64,000 bases of DNA from positions 186,001 through 250,000 of the forward strand of contig CAWJBC010000002.1 of assembly GCA_963840975.1 (NCBI GenBank), read 5' to 3'. The notes under the pieces were generated by a model that was not told where the DNA came from, searched no databases, and worked only from the letters and a program-made list of their open reading frames with translations. A program made the translations under genes and the position numbers. Positions 34,397 to 40,991 of the stretch are shown piece after piece. The first letter of the stretch is position 1. Each line of letters begins with the position of its first letter. The DNA comes from JAADJA01 sp963840975. GTDB taxonomy: Bacteria > Bacteroidota > Bacteroidia > Bacteroidales > JAADJA01.

Positions 34397-34404
34397 TACA
34401 TTTG
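34397..34404 (+). promoter_or_regulatory. -7 box of the cytidylate-kinase-like gene
   Basis: TACATTTG, 20 bp before ATG 34425. It lies downstream of the alternative ATG at 34392 and so argues for the later start. Confidence 0.4.
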
Positions 34405-34424
34405 GAACTAAAAAAACCCGCTTT

Positions 34425-35153
34425 ATGAAAACCTTTGAAAATATCAGAAATGCACCGCCCTATCGCAATGTTTTTGAAAAGTATTTTAGCGAAATGTTGC
34501 ATGATCACAAAACCAATATTGCCGAAACAGGTCCGTATGTTTCTATTTCAAGAGATTTTGGTTGCATGGCTAACGTAATCGCACAAAAACTGTCGGCACA
34601 ATTAACATTGGAAAATAAACGGAAGGGTATTAAAAAAGAGTGGAAATGGATCAACAAAGTCATCATGGAAGAAGCAGCCAAAGCTCTGGAGTTACCTCCA
34701 TCTAAAATTGAATACGTATTCCAGTCCCAGAAAAAAACAGTGATGGATGAGGTTGTTAGCGCTATGTCAACCCGTTATTATAAAAGCGATAAAAAAATCA
34801 GGAAAACAATCATTGAAGTTATCCGGTCCATAATAATTTCAGGAAACGTCATCATTGTAGGCCGGGGCGGAGTTGCCTTCAGAAAGGATAACCCGGATTC
34901 ACTCCATATAAAACTGATTGCCCCGATTGAATGGAGGGTTGAACGGATCAGTAAAAATTACAACAAAACCCCAAAGGATGCTTTGAAATACATTCTTGAT
35001 ATTGACCAGGAACGAAAATATTTGATTGACAGCTTTGTGGGTTTCGATAGCGATGACACAATATTTGATATGGTTTTTAACCGTCAAACAATGAATGATG
35101 AAGAAATAACATCCATTATCTTTCAAACCATGGTGAAAAGAAAACTGATTTGA
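34425..35153 (+). CDS. Cytidylate kinase-like protein
   Basis: 242 residues resembling the Cytidylate_kin2 family: an N-terminal SISRDFGCMANVIAQKL replaces the classical P-loop (no GxGK[ST]), a helical lid region (AMSTRYYKSDKKIRKT), then NVIIVGRGG and LIAPIEWRVERI, and a C-terminal DSDDTIFDMVFN. The family binds nucleotides but most members lack proven activity; a housekeeping cmk would have an intact P-loop. It is divergent from the receiver-PPDK-type gene, so the two may share regulation. ATG 34425 is preferred because of the -7 box position; ATG 34392 is the upstream alternative. Confidence 0.75.
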   Translation: MKTFENIRNAPPYRNVFEKYFSEMLHDHKTNIAETGPYVSISRDFGCMANVIAQKLSAQLTLENKRKGIKKEWKWINKVIMEEAAKALELPPSKIEYVFQSQKKTVMDEVVSAMSTRYYKSDKKIRKTIIEVIRSIIISGNVIIVGRGGVAFRKDNPDSLHIKLIAPIEWRVERISKNYNKTPKDALKYILDIDQERKYLIDSFVGFDSDDTIFDMVFNRQTMNDEEITSIIFQTMVKRKLI

Positions 35154-35157
35154 ATAC

Positions 35158-35664
35158 TTAGTTTACCTTATACTTATATTCTATTTTAGCTAACTCTTCG
35201 TTGGCGGCTACAATCTTCTTTTTCAGACTTTCCTTAAAATGACTGAATTTAATAGCCAGGTTTTCATCCGATAAAGCAAGGATTTGCACAGCAAGTATAG
35301 CTGCATTCTGAGCGCCGTTTATCCCAACTGTTGCCACTGGAATACCGGGAGGCATCTGTACAATAGATAACAGAGAATCCATTCCATCCAGTGAAGCATT
35401 GATCGGTACGCCAATCACCGGCAAGGTGGTCATTGATGCTATAACTCCGGGAAGGTGAGCAGCCATCCCGGCGGCTGCAATGATTACTTTAATTCCACGG
35501 CTTTTCGCTGACTTGGTGAATTCCTCAACTTTTTCGGGCGTTCGGTGGGCTGAAAGCGCATTGATCTCGAATGGTATCTCCATTTCATCGCAAAATTTTG
35601 CTGCCGCTTCCATCACTTTCAAATCGGATGTACTGCCCATTATGATACTTATTTTTGGCTCCAT
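35158..35664 (-). CDS. purE: N5-carboxyaminoimidazole ribonucleotide mutase
   Basis: PurE class I rearranges N5-CAIR to CAIR in purine biosynthesis. The 168-residue protein has the hallmark IIMGSTSDLKVMEAAAKF, SAHRTPEKV, AAAGMAAHLPGVIAS, LPVIGVPI and a GINGAQNAAILAVQIL helix. Length is typical and the protein is cytoplasmic. It is divergent from hpt, another purine gene, and convergent with the cytidylate-kinase-like gene, stops only 4 bp apart. A -7 box (TAATTTTG on the minus strand, 35694-35701) lies 30 bp upstream. Confidence 0.95.
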   Translation of the reverse strand: MEPKISIIMGSTSDLKVMEAAAKFCDEMEIPFEINALSAHRTPEKVEEFTKSAKSRGIKVIIAAAGMAAHLPGVIASMTTLPVIGVPINASLDGMDSLLSIVQMPPGIPVATVGINGAQNAAILAVQILALSDENLAIKFSHFKESLKKKIVAANEELAKIEYKYKVN

Positions 35665-35693
35665 AATAAATATTTCAATAATTATTAGCTCAG

Positions 35694-35701
35694 CAAAATT
35701 A
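35694..35701 (-). promoter_or_regulatory. -7 box of purE
   Basis: Reads TAATTTTG on the minus strand, 30 bp before ATG 35664; arranged back-to-back with the hpt -7 box at 35732-35739. Confidence 0.4.
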
Positions 35702-35731
35702 CATATTTTATGATCTCTGGTTGTATCTTGT

Positions 35732-35739
35732 TATCTTTG
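35732..35739 (+). promoter_or_regulatory. -7 box of hpt
   Basis: TATCTTTG, 25 bp before ATG 35764. It excludes the longer ORF start at 35710. Confidence 0.45.
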
Positions 35740-35763
35740 TTCGGACATTTAAATAAAATAAAA

Positions 35764-36300
35764 ATGGAATCAATCATTGTCCACAATAAGGAATTTGTAA
35801 AATTTATTGAAGCCCGACAAATAGAAGAGGCTGTGAATAAGATTTCGAGCCGGATCAATTCTGATCTTGCCGGAAAGAACCCACTTTTCCTTGTTGTACT
35901 GAACGGTGCATTCATGTTCGCCTCTGATCTGCTTAAAAAAGTCACCATTCCTTGTCAGATTTCTTTCGTCAAATTGTCTTCCTATATCGGTACCAGTACC
36001 ACCTCTGCAGTCCGCGAATTAATCGGGTTGGATGAAGTTTTGTCAGGCAGAACGGTTGTTATCGTTGAAGACATTATTGATACAGGAATTACTATGGGAG
36101 TAACCATCGAAAAATTAAAAAAACTGGAAGCAGCCGAAGTTTATATTGCCACCTTGCTTTTCAAACCTGATGCCTTCAGAATGAACTACCCAATTAACTA
36201 TATCGGGATGGAAATTCCGAATGACTTCATTGTAGGCTATGGACTCGATTATGATCAGAATGGCAGAAATTATCCCGACATCTACAAGATTATTGAATAA
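35764..36300 (+). CDS. hpt: Hypoxanthine phosphoribosyltransferase
   Basis: Salvages hypoxanthine (and guanine) to IMP/GMP using PRPP. The 178-residue protein shows the PRPP-binding motif VVIVEDIIDTGITM, the flexible-loop region KLSSYIGTSTTSAV and the C-terminal IGMEIPNDFIVGYGLDYDQ. ATG 35764 (MESIIVHNKEF) matches family length and is placed correctly behind the -7 box. The stop lies 49 bp before the obgE start, and the two are probably co-transcribed. Confidence 0.93.
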   Translation: MESIIVHNKEFVKFIEARQIEEAVNKISSRINSDLAGKNPLFLVVLNGAFMFASDLLKKVTIPCQISFVKLSSYIGTSTTSAVRELIGLDEVLSGRTVVIVEDIIDTGITMGVTIEKLKKLEAAEVYIATLLFKPDAFRMNYPINYIGMEIPNDFIVGYGLDYDQNGRNYPDIYKIIE

Positions 36301-36349
36301 TGAAAAAGAAAATGAAACATATATTCCTTTTAGAACAATTATAAATCCG

Positions 36350-37342
36350 ATGGCAAACCCTAATTTTGTTGACTATGTTAAGATCAATTGCCGTTCAGGA
36401 AAGGGAGGAGCCGGTTCGTCTCATTTTTTCAGGAGCCGGTTGAATCCCCGCGGAGGACCTGACGGCGGAGATGGAGGAAGAGGCGGGCATATCATCCTGA
36501 AAGGGAATCAGCAACTATGGACATTGCTCCACCTCAAGTATACCAAACATTTAAAAGCCGGTGACGGACAGGGCGGATCAAAAAGCCTCAGTACCGGTGC
36601 AAATGGAAGTGATGTTATCGTGGAAGTTCCACTCGGTACAGTTGCCAGAAATGCATTGACAGGTGAATTCCAATTTGAAATTACTGAACATGATCAAACA
36701 CATATTCTAGTAAAAGGTGGACGCGGCGGTTTAGGCAATGATCACTTCAAATCGTCTACTAACCGTACACCACGATTCGCTCAGCCCGGCGAATCCGGTC
36801 TTGATGAATGGCATATTCTTGAACTAAAGCTATTGGCGGATGTGGGACTGGTTGGCTTCCCAAATGCAGGGAAATCAACATTATTATCCGTAATTTCTGC
36901 AGCCAAACCGGAGATAGCCGATTATCCGTTTACTACCCTTACTCCGAATCTCGGAATGGTCAGGTATAGAGATGACAGGTCATTTGTTGTTGCTGATATT
37001 CCGGGCATCATCGAAGGTGCTCATGAAGGCAAAGGGCTTGGGCTGAGATTCCTAAGACACATCGAAAGGAATTCCGTATTACTTTTTTTGGTTCCGGCCG
37101 ATAGCAAAAATATCAGGGAAGAATATTCAATTCTTCTGAATGAACTGGATCAATTTAACCCTGAGCTATTAGACAAATCAAAGATACTGGCAGTTACAAA
37201 ATCAGACATGCTTGACCGGGAACTGGAATCGGAAATAAAAAAAGATTTACCCGATATTCCTTATGTCTTTATATCATCCATTGCCAATAAGGGCTTGATG
37301 AAACTGAAGGATTTGATTTGGACTACATTAAATGCTACATAG
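36350..37342 (+). CDS. obgE: GTPase ObgE/CgtA
   Basis: Conserved ribosome-associated GTPase involved in 50S assembly. The Gly-rich OBG fold (residues 1-158; RSGKGGAGSSHFFRSRLNPR, GRGGHIILKGN) is followed by the G domain: G1 GFPNAGKSTL, switch region DYPFTTLTPNLGMV, G3 DIPGIIEGA, G4 TKSD and G5 SSIANKG. ATG 36350 gives 330 residues, the usual size, without the longer C-terminal extension of some Gram-positives. It follows hpt directly. In many Bacteroidetes adk sits between the two; here it is absent. Confidence 0.95.
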   Translation: MANPNFVDYVKINCRSGKGGAGSSHFFRSRLNPRGGPDGGDGGRGGHIILKGNQQLWTLLHLKYTKHLKAGDGQGGSKSLSTGANGSDVIVEVPLGTVARNALTGEFQFEITEHDQTHILVKGGRGGLGNDHFKSSTNRTPRFAQPGESGLDEWHILELKLLADVGLVGFPNAGKSTLLSVISAAKPEIADYPFTTLTPNLGMVRYRDDRSFVVADIPGIIEGAHEGKGLGLRFLRHIERNSVLLFLVPADSKNIREEYSILLNELDQFNPELLDKSKILAVTKSDMLDRELESEIKKDLPDIPYVFISSIANKGLMKLKDLIWTTLNAT

Positions 37343-37345
37343 CAC

Positions 37346-37556
37346 GCTCCTTCGGATTTTAGGGTGACACACCGCTCCTTCGGATTTGGGGGTGGATAAT
37401 AGGGTTGGCTAATCCGAAGGTTTATAAATAAGGATTTGAAATCCTTTAGCTCTATAAAAAAAATGTAAATTTACTCCGCTCCTTCGGATTTTGGGGATGG
37501 GTAATAGGGTAAGCTAATCCGAAGGTTAATAATTAAGGATTTACAATCCTTTAAAA
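37346..37556 (+). repeat. REP elements left of the RAYT gene
   Basis: Two complete units and a partial one (37346-37373). Each unit begins gctccttcggatt and has a large hairpin ccttcggatt ... aatccgaagg (arms 37377-37386/37411-37420 and 37481-37490/37516-37525) followed by a small aaggatt/aatcctt hairpin. The same unit appears inverted right of the gene and three times at 38846-39121. Confidence 0.85.
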
Positions 37557-37596
37557 TAGTTTCAGAGTTATTAAGAAATTCGAGAATCTCATAAAA

Positions 37597-38145
37597 ATGG
37601 GGTTAAAAAATAAAATTTCTGAAGGTTATTTATACTTTTTAACATTAACTGTGGTTGATTGGGTAGATGTTTTTTCAAGACCCGAGTACAAATATATAAT
37701 TATTGACTCGCTTTCATATTGTCAAAATTCCAAAGGATTGGAAATCTATTCATGGTGCTTGATGACCAATCATCTGCATTTGATAGCTGTAGCAAAAGAA
37801 GGTTATAACTTATCGGATATATTAAGAGATTTTAAAAAATTTACTAGTAAAAGACTCATTAATGCAATTTTGGGAAACCCCATTGAAAGTAGAAAAAAGT
37901 GGATGCTGAATCGTTTTGAATTTGCCGGGAAATATGATAATAAGATAAAAGATTATAAATTTTGGAAAGAGGGTAATGAAGCCAAAGAAATTCATACGGT
38001 TGAGTTTCTTGAACAAAAGCTTAACTACATTCATGAAAACCCCGTAAGAGCAGAAATTGTTGTAAATCCTGAAGATTATTTGTATAGTTCTGCGAAAGAT
38101 TATGCAGGTGAAAAGGGCTTATTAAATGTGTTATTAATTGAATGA
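37597..38145 (+). CDS. REP-associated tyrosine transposase (RAYT, IS200-like Y1)
   Basis: 182 residues. Y1/HUH fold: YLYFLTLTVVDWVDVFSRP at the N-terminus, an HUH motif in MTNHLHLIA (His-x-His), and a helix with the likely nucleophile tyrosine in KLNYIHENPVRAEIV. This is the single-domain RAYT family, which nicks single-stranded DNA at REP palindromes. It lacks IS200 ends and is bracketed by REP units in opposite orientation, the standard layout of a domesticated RAYT. Length is typical. ATG 37597 lies 41 bp after the last left REP. Confidence 0.88.
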   Translation: MGLKNKISEGYLYFLTLTVVDWVDVFSRPEYKYIIIDSLSYCQNSKGLEIYSWCLMTNHLHLIAVAKEGYNLSDILRDFKKFTSKRLINAILGNPIESRKKWMLNRFEFAGKYDNKIKDYKFWKEGNEAKEIHTVEFLEQKLNYIHENPVRAEIVVNPEDYLYSSAKDYAGEKGLLNVLLIE

Positions 38146-38153
38146 ACAAACAA

Positions 38154-38222
38154 TGGGATTACAAATCCCAGGGTATTTACTTTCGGATTATCCACCGCAG
38201 AAGCCTGGCTCAAATCCGAAAG
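38154..38222 (-). repeat. Inverted REP element right of the RAYT gene
   Basis: Here the order is reversed: small hairpin tgggatt/aatccca (38154-38160/38164-38170) first, then a perfect 10-bp stem ctttcggatt (38180-38189) / aatccgaaag (38213-38222). It faces the left REPs and ends 16 bp before the PAP2 gene. Confidence 0.8.
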
Positions 38223-38238
38223 AGCAGATGGTTAAATT

Positions 38239-38811
38239 ATGATTGAAACATTAAAACATTGGGATACTCAACTTTTCCTTTTCCTGAACGGGATGCACAA
38301 CGAATTCTGGGATTTTATAATGTTTTGGGCAAGTGAAAAGTTGATTTGGATTCCGCTGTATATTTTCTTTTTATACCTTATTATCCGGCATTTCAAAAAA
38401 AAGTTTTATTGGATTATGGCAATGGCAATATTGATGATAGCTATGAGTGATCTGGTTTCAGTTCATGCTTTTAAGAATGTAGTCATGCGGTTACGGCCTT
38501 GTCATGAGCCGGCGCTTGAAGGGCTTGTCCACCTGGTAAAAAACAAATGCGGAGGTGAATTTGGATTTGTTTCATCTCATGCTGTCAACCACTTTGCAAT
38601 GGCAAGCTTTTTTTCAGTGATTTTTTTTAAGAGAATCAGGTTTTTTATTCCCCTGATATTTTTGTGGGCGGCATTTATATCCTACAGCAGGATTTACCTG
38701 GGGGTTCATTATCCGGGAGATGTAATCTGCGGGGCTTTGGTTGGTGCGATGCTTGGATTCTTTTCTGGTAAACTATCTTTGACTTGTGTTGCTAAATACA
38801 GCTTATCATAA
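38239..38811 (+). CDS. PAP2-family membrane phosphatase
   Basis: 190 residues with about five or six transmembrane helices and the three phosphatase motifs: KNVVMRLRP (motif 1), SSHAVNH (motif 2, where the usual PSGH is replaced by SSHA) and SRIYLGVHYPGD (motif 3, catalytic His). The family removes phosphate from lipids such as undecaprenyl pyrophosphate or phosphatidic acid at the inner membrane. ATG 38239 follows closely after the REP. The upstream obgE terminator and promoter are not obvious. Confidence 0.85.
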   Translation: MIETLKHWDTQLFLFLNGMHNEFWDFIMFWASEKLIWIPLYIFFLYLIIRHFKKKFYWIMAMAILMIAMSDLVSVHAFKNVVMRLRPCHEPALEGLVHLVKNKCGGEFGFVSSHAVNHFAMASFFSVIFFKRIRFFIPLIFLWAAFISYSRIYLGVHYPGDVICGALVGAMLGFFSGKLSLTCVAKYSLS

Positions 38812-38845
38812 AGGTTCTAAGTTCGCAATTTTCAATTCATACATT

Positions 38846-39121
38846 TGCTCCTTCGGATTTTAGGGAACGTACTGTGGGTTAGCTAATCCGAAGGCTTATA
38901 AGTCAGGATATGTAATCCCAAAAATATTCATTTCCCTTGCTCCTTCGGATTTTAGGGAACGCTCTGTGGGATAGCTAATCCGAAGGTTTATTAGTCAGGA
39001 TTTGCAATCCTAAAAATATTCATTCCCCTTGCTCCTTCGGATTTTAGGGAACGCTCAGTGGGATAGCTAATCCGAAGGTTTATAAGTCAGGATTTGTAAT
39101 CCTAAAAATATTCATTTCTCA
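38846..39121 (+). repeat. Three tandem 92-bp REP units
   Basis: Units start at 38846, 38938 and 39030, an exact 92-bp period. Each has tgctccttcggattttaggg, then ctaatccgaagg, then a small caggat/atcct hairpin and a spacer aaaaatattcattt. Differences between units are few. They have the same orientation as the left REPs at 37346-37556 and fill the space between the PAP2 gene and the oppositely oriented flavin-binding gene. Confidence 0.9.
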
Positions 39122-39149
39122 ATTTGCCGACTGCATACTGCCAACTGCA

Positions 39150-39611
39150 CTAATACCCGTAAACCCTGCCTTCCAGGTTTTCAATAATAACCATATAAAC
39201 AGCAACTTCCCTGACTGATGGTTCGTTGTAAGTAAACTCCTCACCAGTATAATGTAGCATGATACAATTAAGCGCTTCTATTTTTTTTTCAGGTTCTTCA
39301 ATAAATTCAACTCTTCCATAAGCAAGCACACTCCGGTATTTCATACTGTAACTGCAAGCCATATTTTCGCTTTGCCACCTCAATTCATGGTCAATACTGA
39401 AAGAAATGCATACTTTATTTTTTTCCTTCAGAATATCCATCTTTTTACCGGTTTTTGAAGAATGAAGAAATATGTATCCCTCTGTATATCCGAAGTTCAT
39501 TGGAACAACATAAGGTTCACCAGAACTTTCCACCATAGCAACATTACAAAACTGGCAATTGCTTATAATATCATCAATTTCTTCTTTTGAAGTTATAACC
39601 TTAGATTTCAT
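39150..39611 (-). CDS. Pyridoxamine 5'-phosphate oxidase-like (NimA-like) flavoprotein
   Basis: 153 residues of split-barrel FMN-binding fold: EIDDIISNCQFCNVAMVESS, GEPYVVPMNFGY, IFLHSSKTGKKMDIL, VCISFSID, then SVLAYGRVEFIEEPEKK. The family includes nitroimidazole-resistance reductases and many uncharacterised flavoproteins. The ATG overlaps the stop (TGA) of the upstream holin-like gene by four bases, so both are translated from one mRNA. Specific substrate unknown. Confidence 0.8.
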   Translation of the reverse strand: MKSKVITSKEEIDDIISNCQFCNVAMVESSGEPYVVPMNFGYTEGYIFLHSSKTGKKMDILKEKNKVCISFSIDHELRWQSENMACSYSMKYRSVLAYGRVEFIEEPEKKIEALNCIMLHYTGEEFTYNEPSVREVAVYMVIIENLEGRVYGY

Positions 39612-39964
39612 TGTACTTGATTGGGTTTATCCTTAAGTCCAATTCCCAACAGTGAACTTATAAGTGATAATATTATACTAAAAAGCAAAGCCCACCAAAA
39701 ACCATCAACAACAAACCCAGCTACCAAATTCCCGGCGATTAAAATCATTAAGGCATTAATTACCAAAAGAAAGAGCCCTAAAGTCAGGATAGTAACAGGT
39801 ATTGTCAGAATAATGAGAATTGGTTTAATAAATCCATTCAGTAATGCTAGCACGATAGCGACTATCAAAGATGTAAACAGGTCCTTCACATGAATTCCTG
39901 GAAGTAAATAGGCAGTGATGATAATACTAATCGCACTTATTATTATTTTAAGCAGAATTTTCAT
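39608..39964 (-). CDS. Phage holin-4-family small membrane protein
   Basis: 118 residues with four hydrophobic helices; GFIKPILIILTIPVTILTLG and GFWWALLFSIILSLI match PF04020 (phage_holin_4_2/YvlD-like) proteins. Despite the name, chromosomal members are ordinary membrane proteins without lysis genes, as here. It forms a two-gene unit with the flavoprotein. Confidence 0.8.
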   Translation of the reverse strand: MKILLKIIISAISIIITAYLLPGIHVKDLFTSLIVAIVLALLNGFIKPILIILTIPVTILTLGLFLLVINALMILIAGNLVAGFVVDGFWWALLFSIILSLISSLLGIGLKDKPNQVQ

Positions 39965-40030
39965 CTATTTGGTAAATATAACAAATTATATCCATTACCC
40001 CCACAACAATTAAAGTAAGTAATAAATAGT

Positions 40031-40597
40031 TTATTTATTGATAAAAGCCCCGTTAATTTTTGTCAATTGAAAATTGTCCATCAACTCACTTGTCAGTTCC
40101 GTGGCTCCCTTTGTCGCTCTCCCGTCAGTTATTTCAAAAGTTTCGCCCCATATCAAAGGAGATTGTTCACCTTCCTTTAAGCCACCTTTGTAAGTAAAAA
40201 TGAATTCCACGATAATTTCATCATTGCCAATTGAAATACCCGTATATTGAGGATCAATCCATGATGCAGCCATCTGGCTTCCGTTATCATTAAATATCCA
40301 CACATTAGGGATATACGGCATGGCTGGGTTCAATTCTTTTATCCCGGGTAACGGATCTTCAACTGTTCCTTTCCAGCTGAACATGGAATGGTCAAAACCA
40401 ATGAATAACTGTAACGCAGCAATTAATCCGCCAGATCTTTCAATCAGCCTTACCGGTACGATCACATCATCACCGGGTACCTTTCCTTTTATATTCACAT
40501 TCTCAACAGAGATGGTAGCGCTATAGGTCTGTGCCTGAGAATATAAAATGCTTAAACACAACACAACTCCAAAAATTATAAGTCTTTTCATTATCAT
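40031..40597 (-). CDS. Secreted single cohesin-like domain protein
   Basis: A signal peptide (LIIFGVVLCLSILYSQAQ) is followed by one cohesin-like beta-sandwich of about 165 residues: VPGDDVIVPVRLIERSGG, ALQLFIGFDHSMFSWKGTV, VEFIFTYKGGLKEGE. The same pattern starts the proteins at 40992-43160 and 59316-62171. It has no T9SS domain and no dockerin. In the clostridial paradigm cohesins bind dockerins, and four dockerin-like proteins lie within 20 kb. A -7 box (TAAATTTG on the minus strand, 40617-40624) lies 20 bp before the ATG. Confidence 0.72.
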   Translation of the reverse strand: MIMKRLIIFGVVLCLSILYSQAQTYSATISVENVNIKGKVPGDDVIVPVRLIERSGGLIAALQLFIGFDHSMFSWKGTVEDPLPGIKELNPAMPYIPNVWIFNDNGSQMAASWIDPQYTGISIGNDEIIVEFIFTYKGGLKEGEQSPLIWGETFEITDGRATKGATELTSELMDNFQLTKINGAFINK

Positions 40598-40616
40598 CTT
40601 TTTTTATGTTAGCTCC

Positions 40617-40624
40617 CAAATTTA
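40617..40624 (-). promoter_or_regulatory. -7 box of the cohesin-like gene
   Basis: Reads TAAATTTG on the minus strand, 20 bp before ATG 40597 and just downstream of the preceding operon's terminator. Confidence 0.4.
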
Positions 40625-40653
40625 AACTAAATTTTAATACTGCAATTAGAAAA

Positions 40654-40693
40654 TAAAAAAAGCTTTATCCGTCAAATGACGGACAAAGCTTTT
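40654..40693 (-). terminator. Terminator of the 44239-40720 operon
   Basis: Stem aaaagctttatccgtca (40658-40674) / tgacggacaaagctttt (40677-40693) with one mismatch and a 2-nt apex, followed by T-rich sequence on the minus strand; it ends 27 bp after the stop at 40720. Confidence 0.85.
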
Positions 40694-40719
40694 CTTTTTG
40701 AAACGCTATTAATTCGCGA

Positions 40720-40944
40720 TTAATCTAATACTTTTTTGCGAATTTCATAGATTTTCCTTGTTCCATAGCCAATGGCTAATGAAAGCATGATAAGAAGTCC
40801 ACCTCCAATAGGTGCGCCTCCTCCAACAGGAGCTGATCCAGCGCCTCCACCAATGGCTTGATCGCCTGGCATAGGTTGTGCTGTTAAAATAACCGGCACC
40901 AGTATCACTAATGCGATTGCTAAAATCTGAATTACTTTTTTCAT
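40720..40944 (-). CDS. Short secreted protein with PIGGG-helix-RK tail (PID-CTERM-like)
   Basis: 74 residues: signal peptide (IQILAIALVILVPVILTAQ), Gly-rich linker, PVGGGAPIGGG, a hydrophobic helix (LLIMLSLAIGYGTRKIYEI) and a basic RKKVLD end. It aligns with the protein at 24066-24287 over the whole tail, though the Asp of PIDGG is Gly here. It lies 47 bp after the T9SS gene at 40992, which shares its C-terminal half with the T9SS gene preceding the other copy. Role unknown; perhaps a processed peptide, a lipid-modified anchor or a helper for the co-expressed cargo. Confidence 0.7.
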   Translation of the reverse strand: MKKVIQILAIALVILVPVILTAQPMPGDQAIGGGAGSAPVGGGAPIGGGLLIMLSLAIGYGTRKIYEIRKKVLD

Positions 40945-40991
40945 ATCTTAATATTTTTTCTGTTATACAATTAATTTATTTACAATTCCTT

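Noticed and set aside
34425..35153. Housekeeping cmk
   Set aside because: The classical P-loop is missing and the sequence fits the Cytidylate_kin2 group, so the symbol cmk is not justified.
38846..39121. CRISPR array
   Set aside because: Units are palindromic 92-bp repeats without unique spacers, there are no cas genes, and the units match the REP elements of the RAYT gene.
39608..39964. Phage lysis module
   Set aside because: The holin-4 family name is misleading; there is no endolysin or other phage gene nearby.
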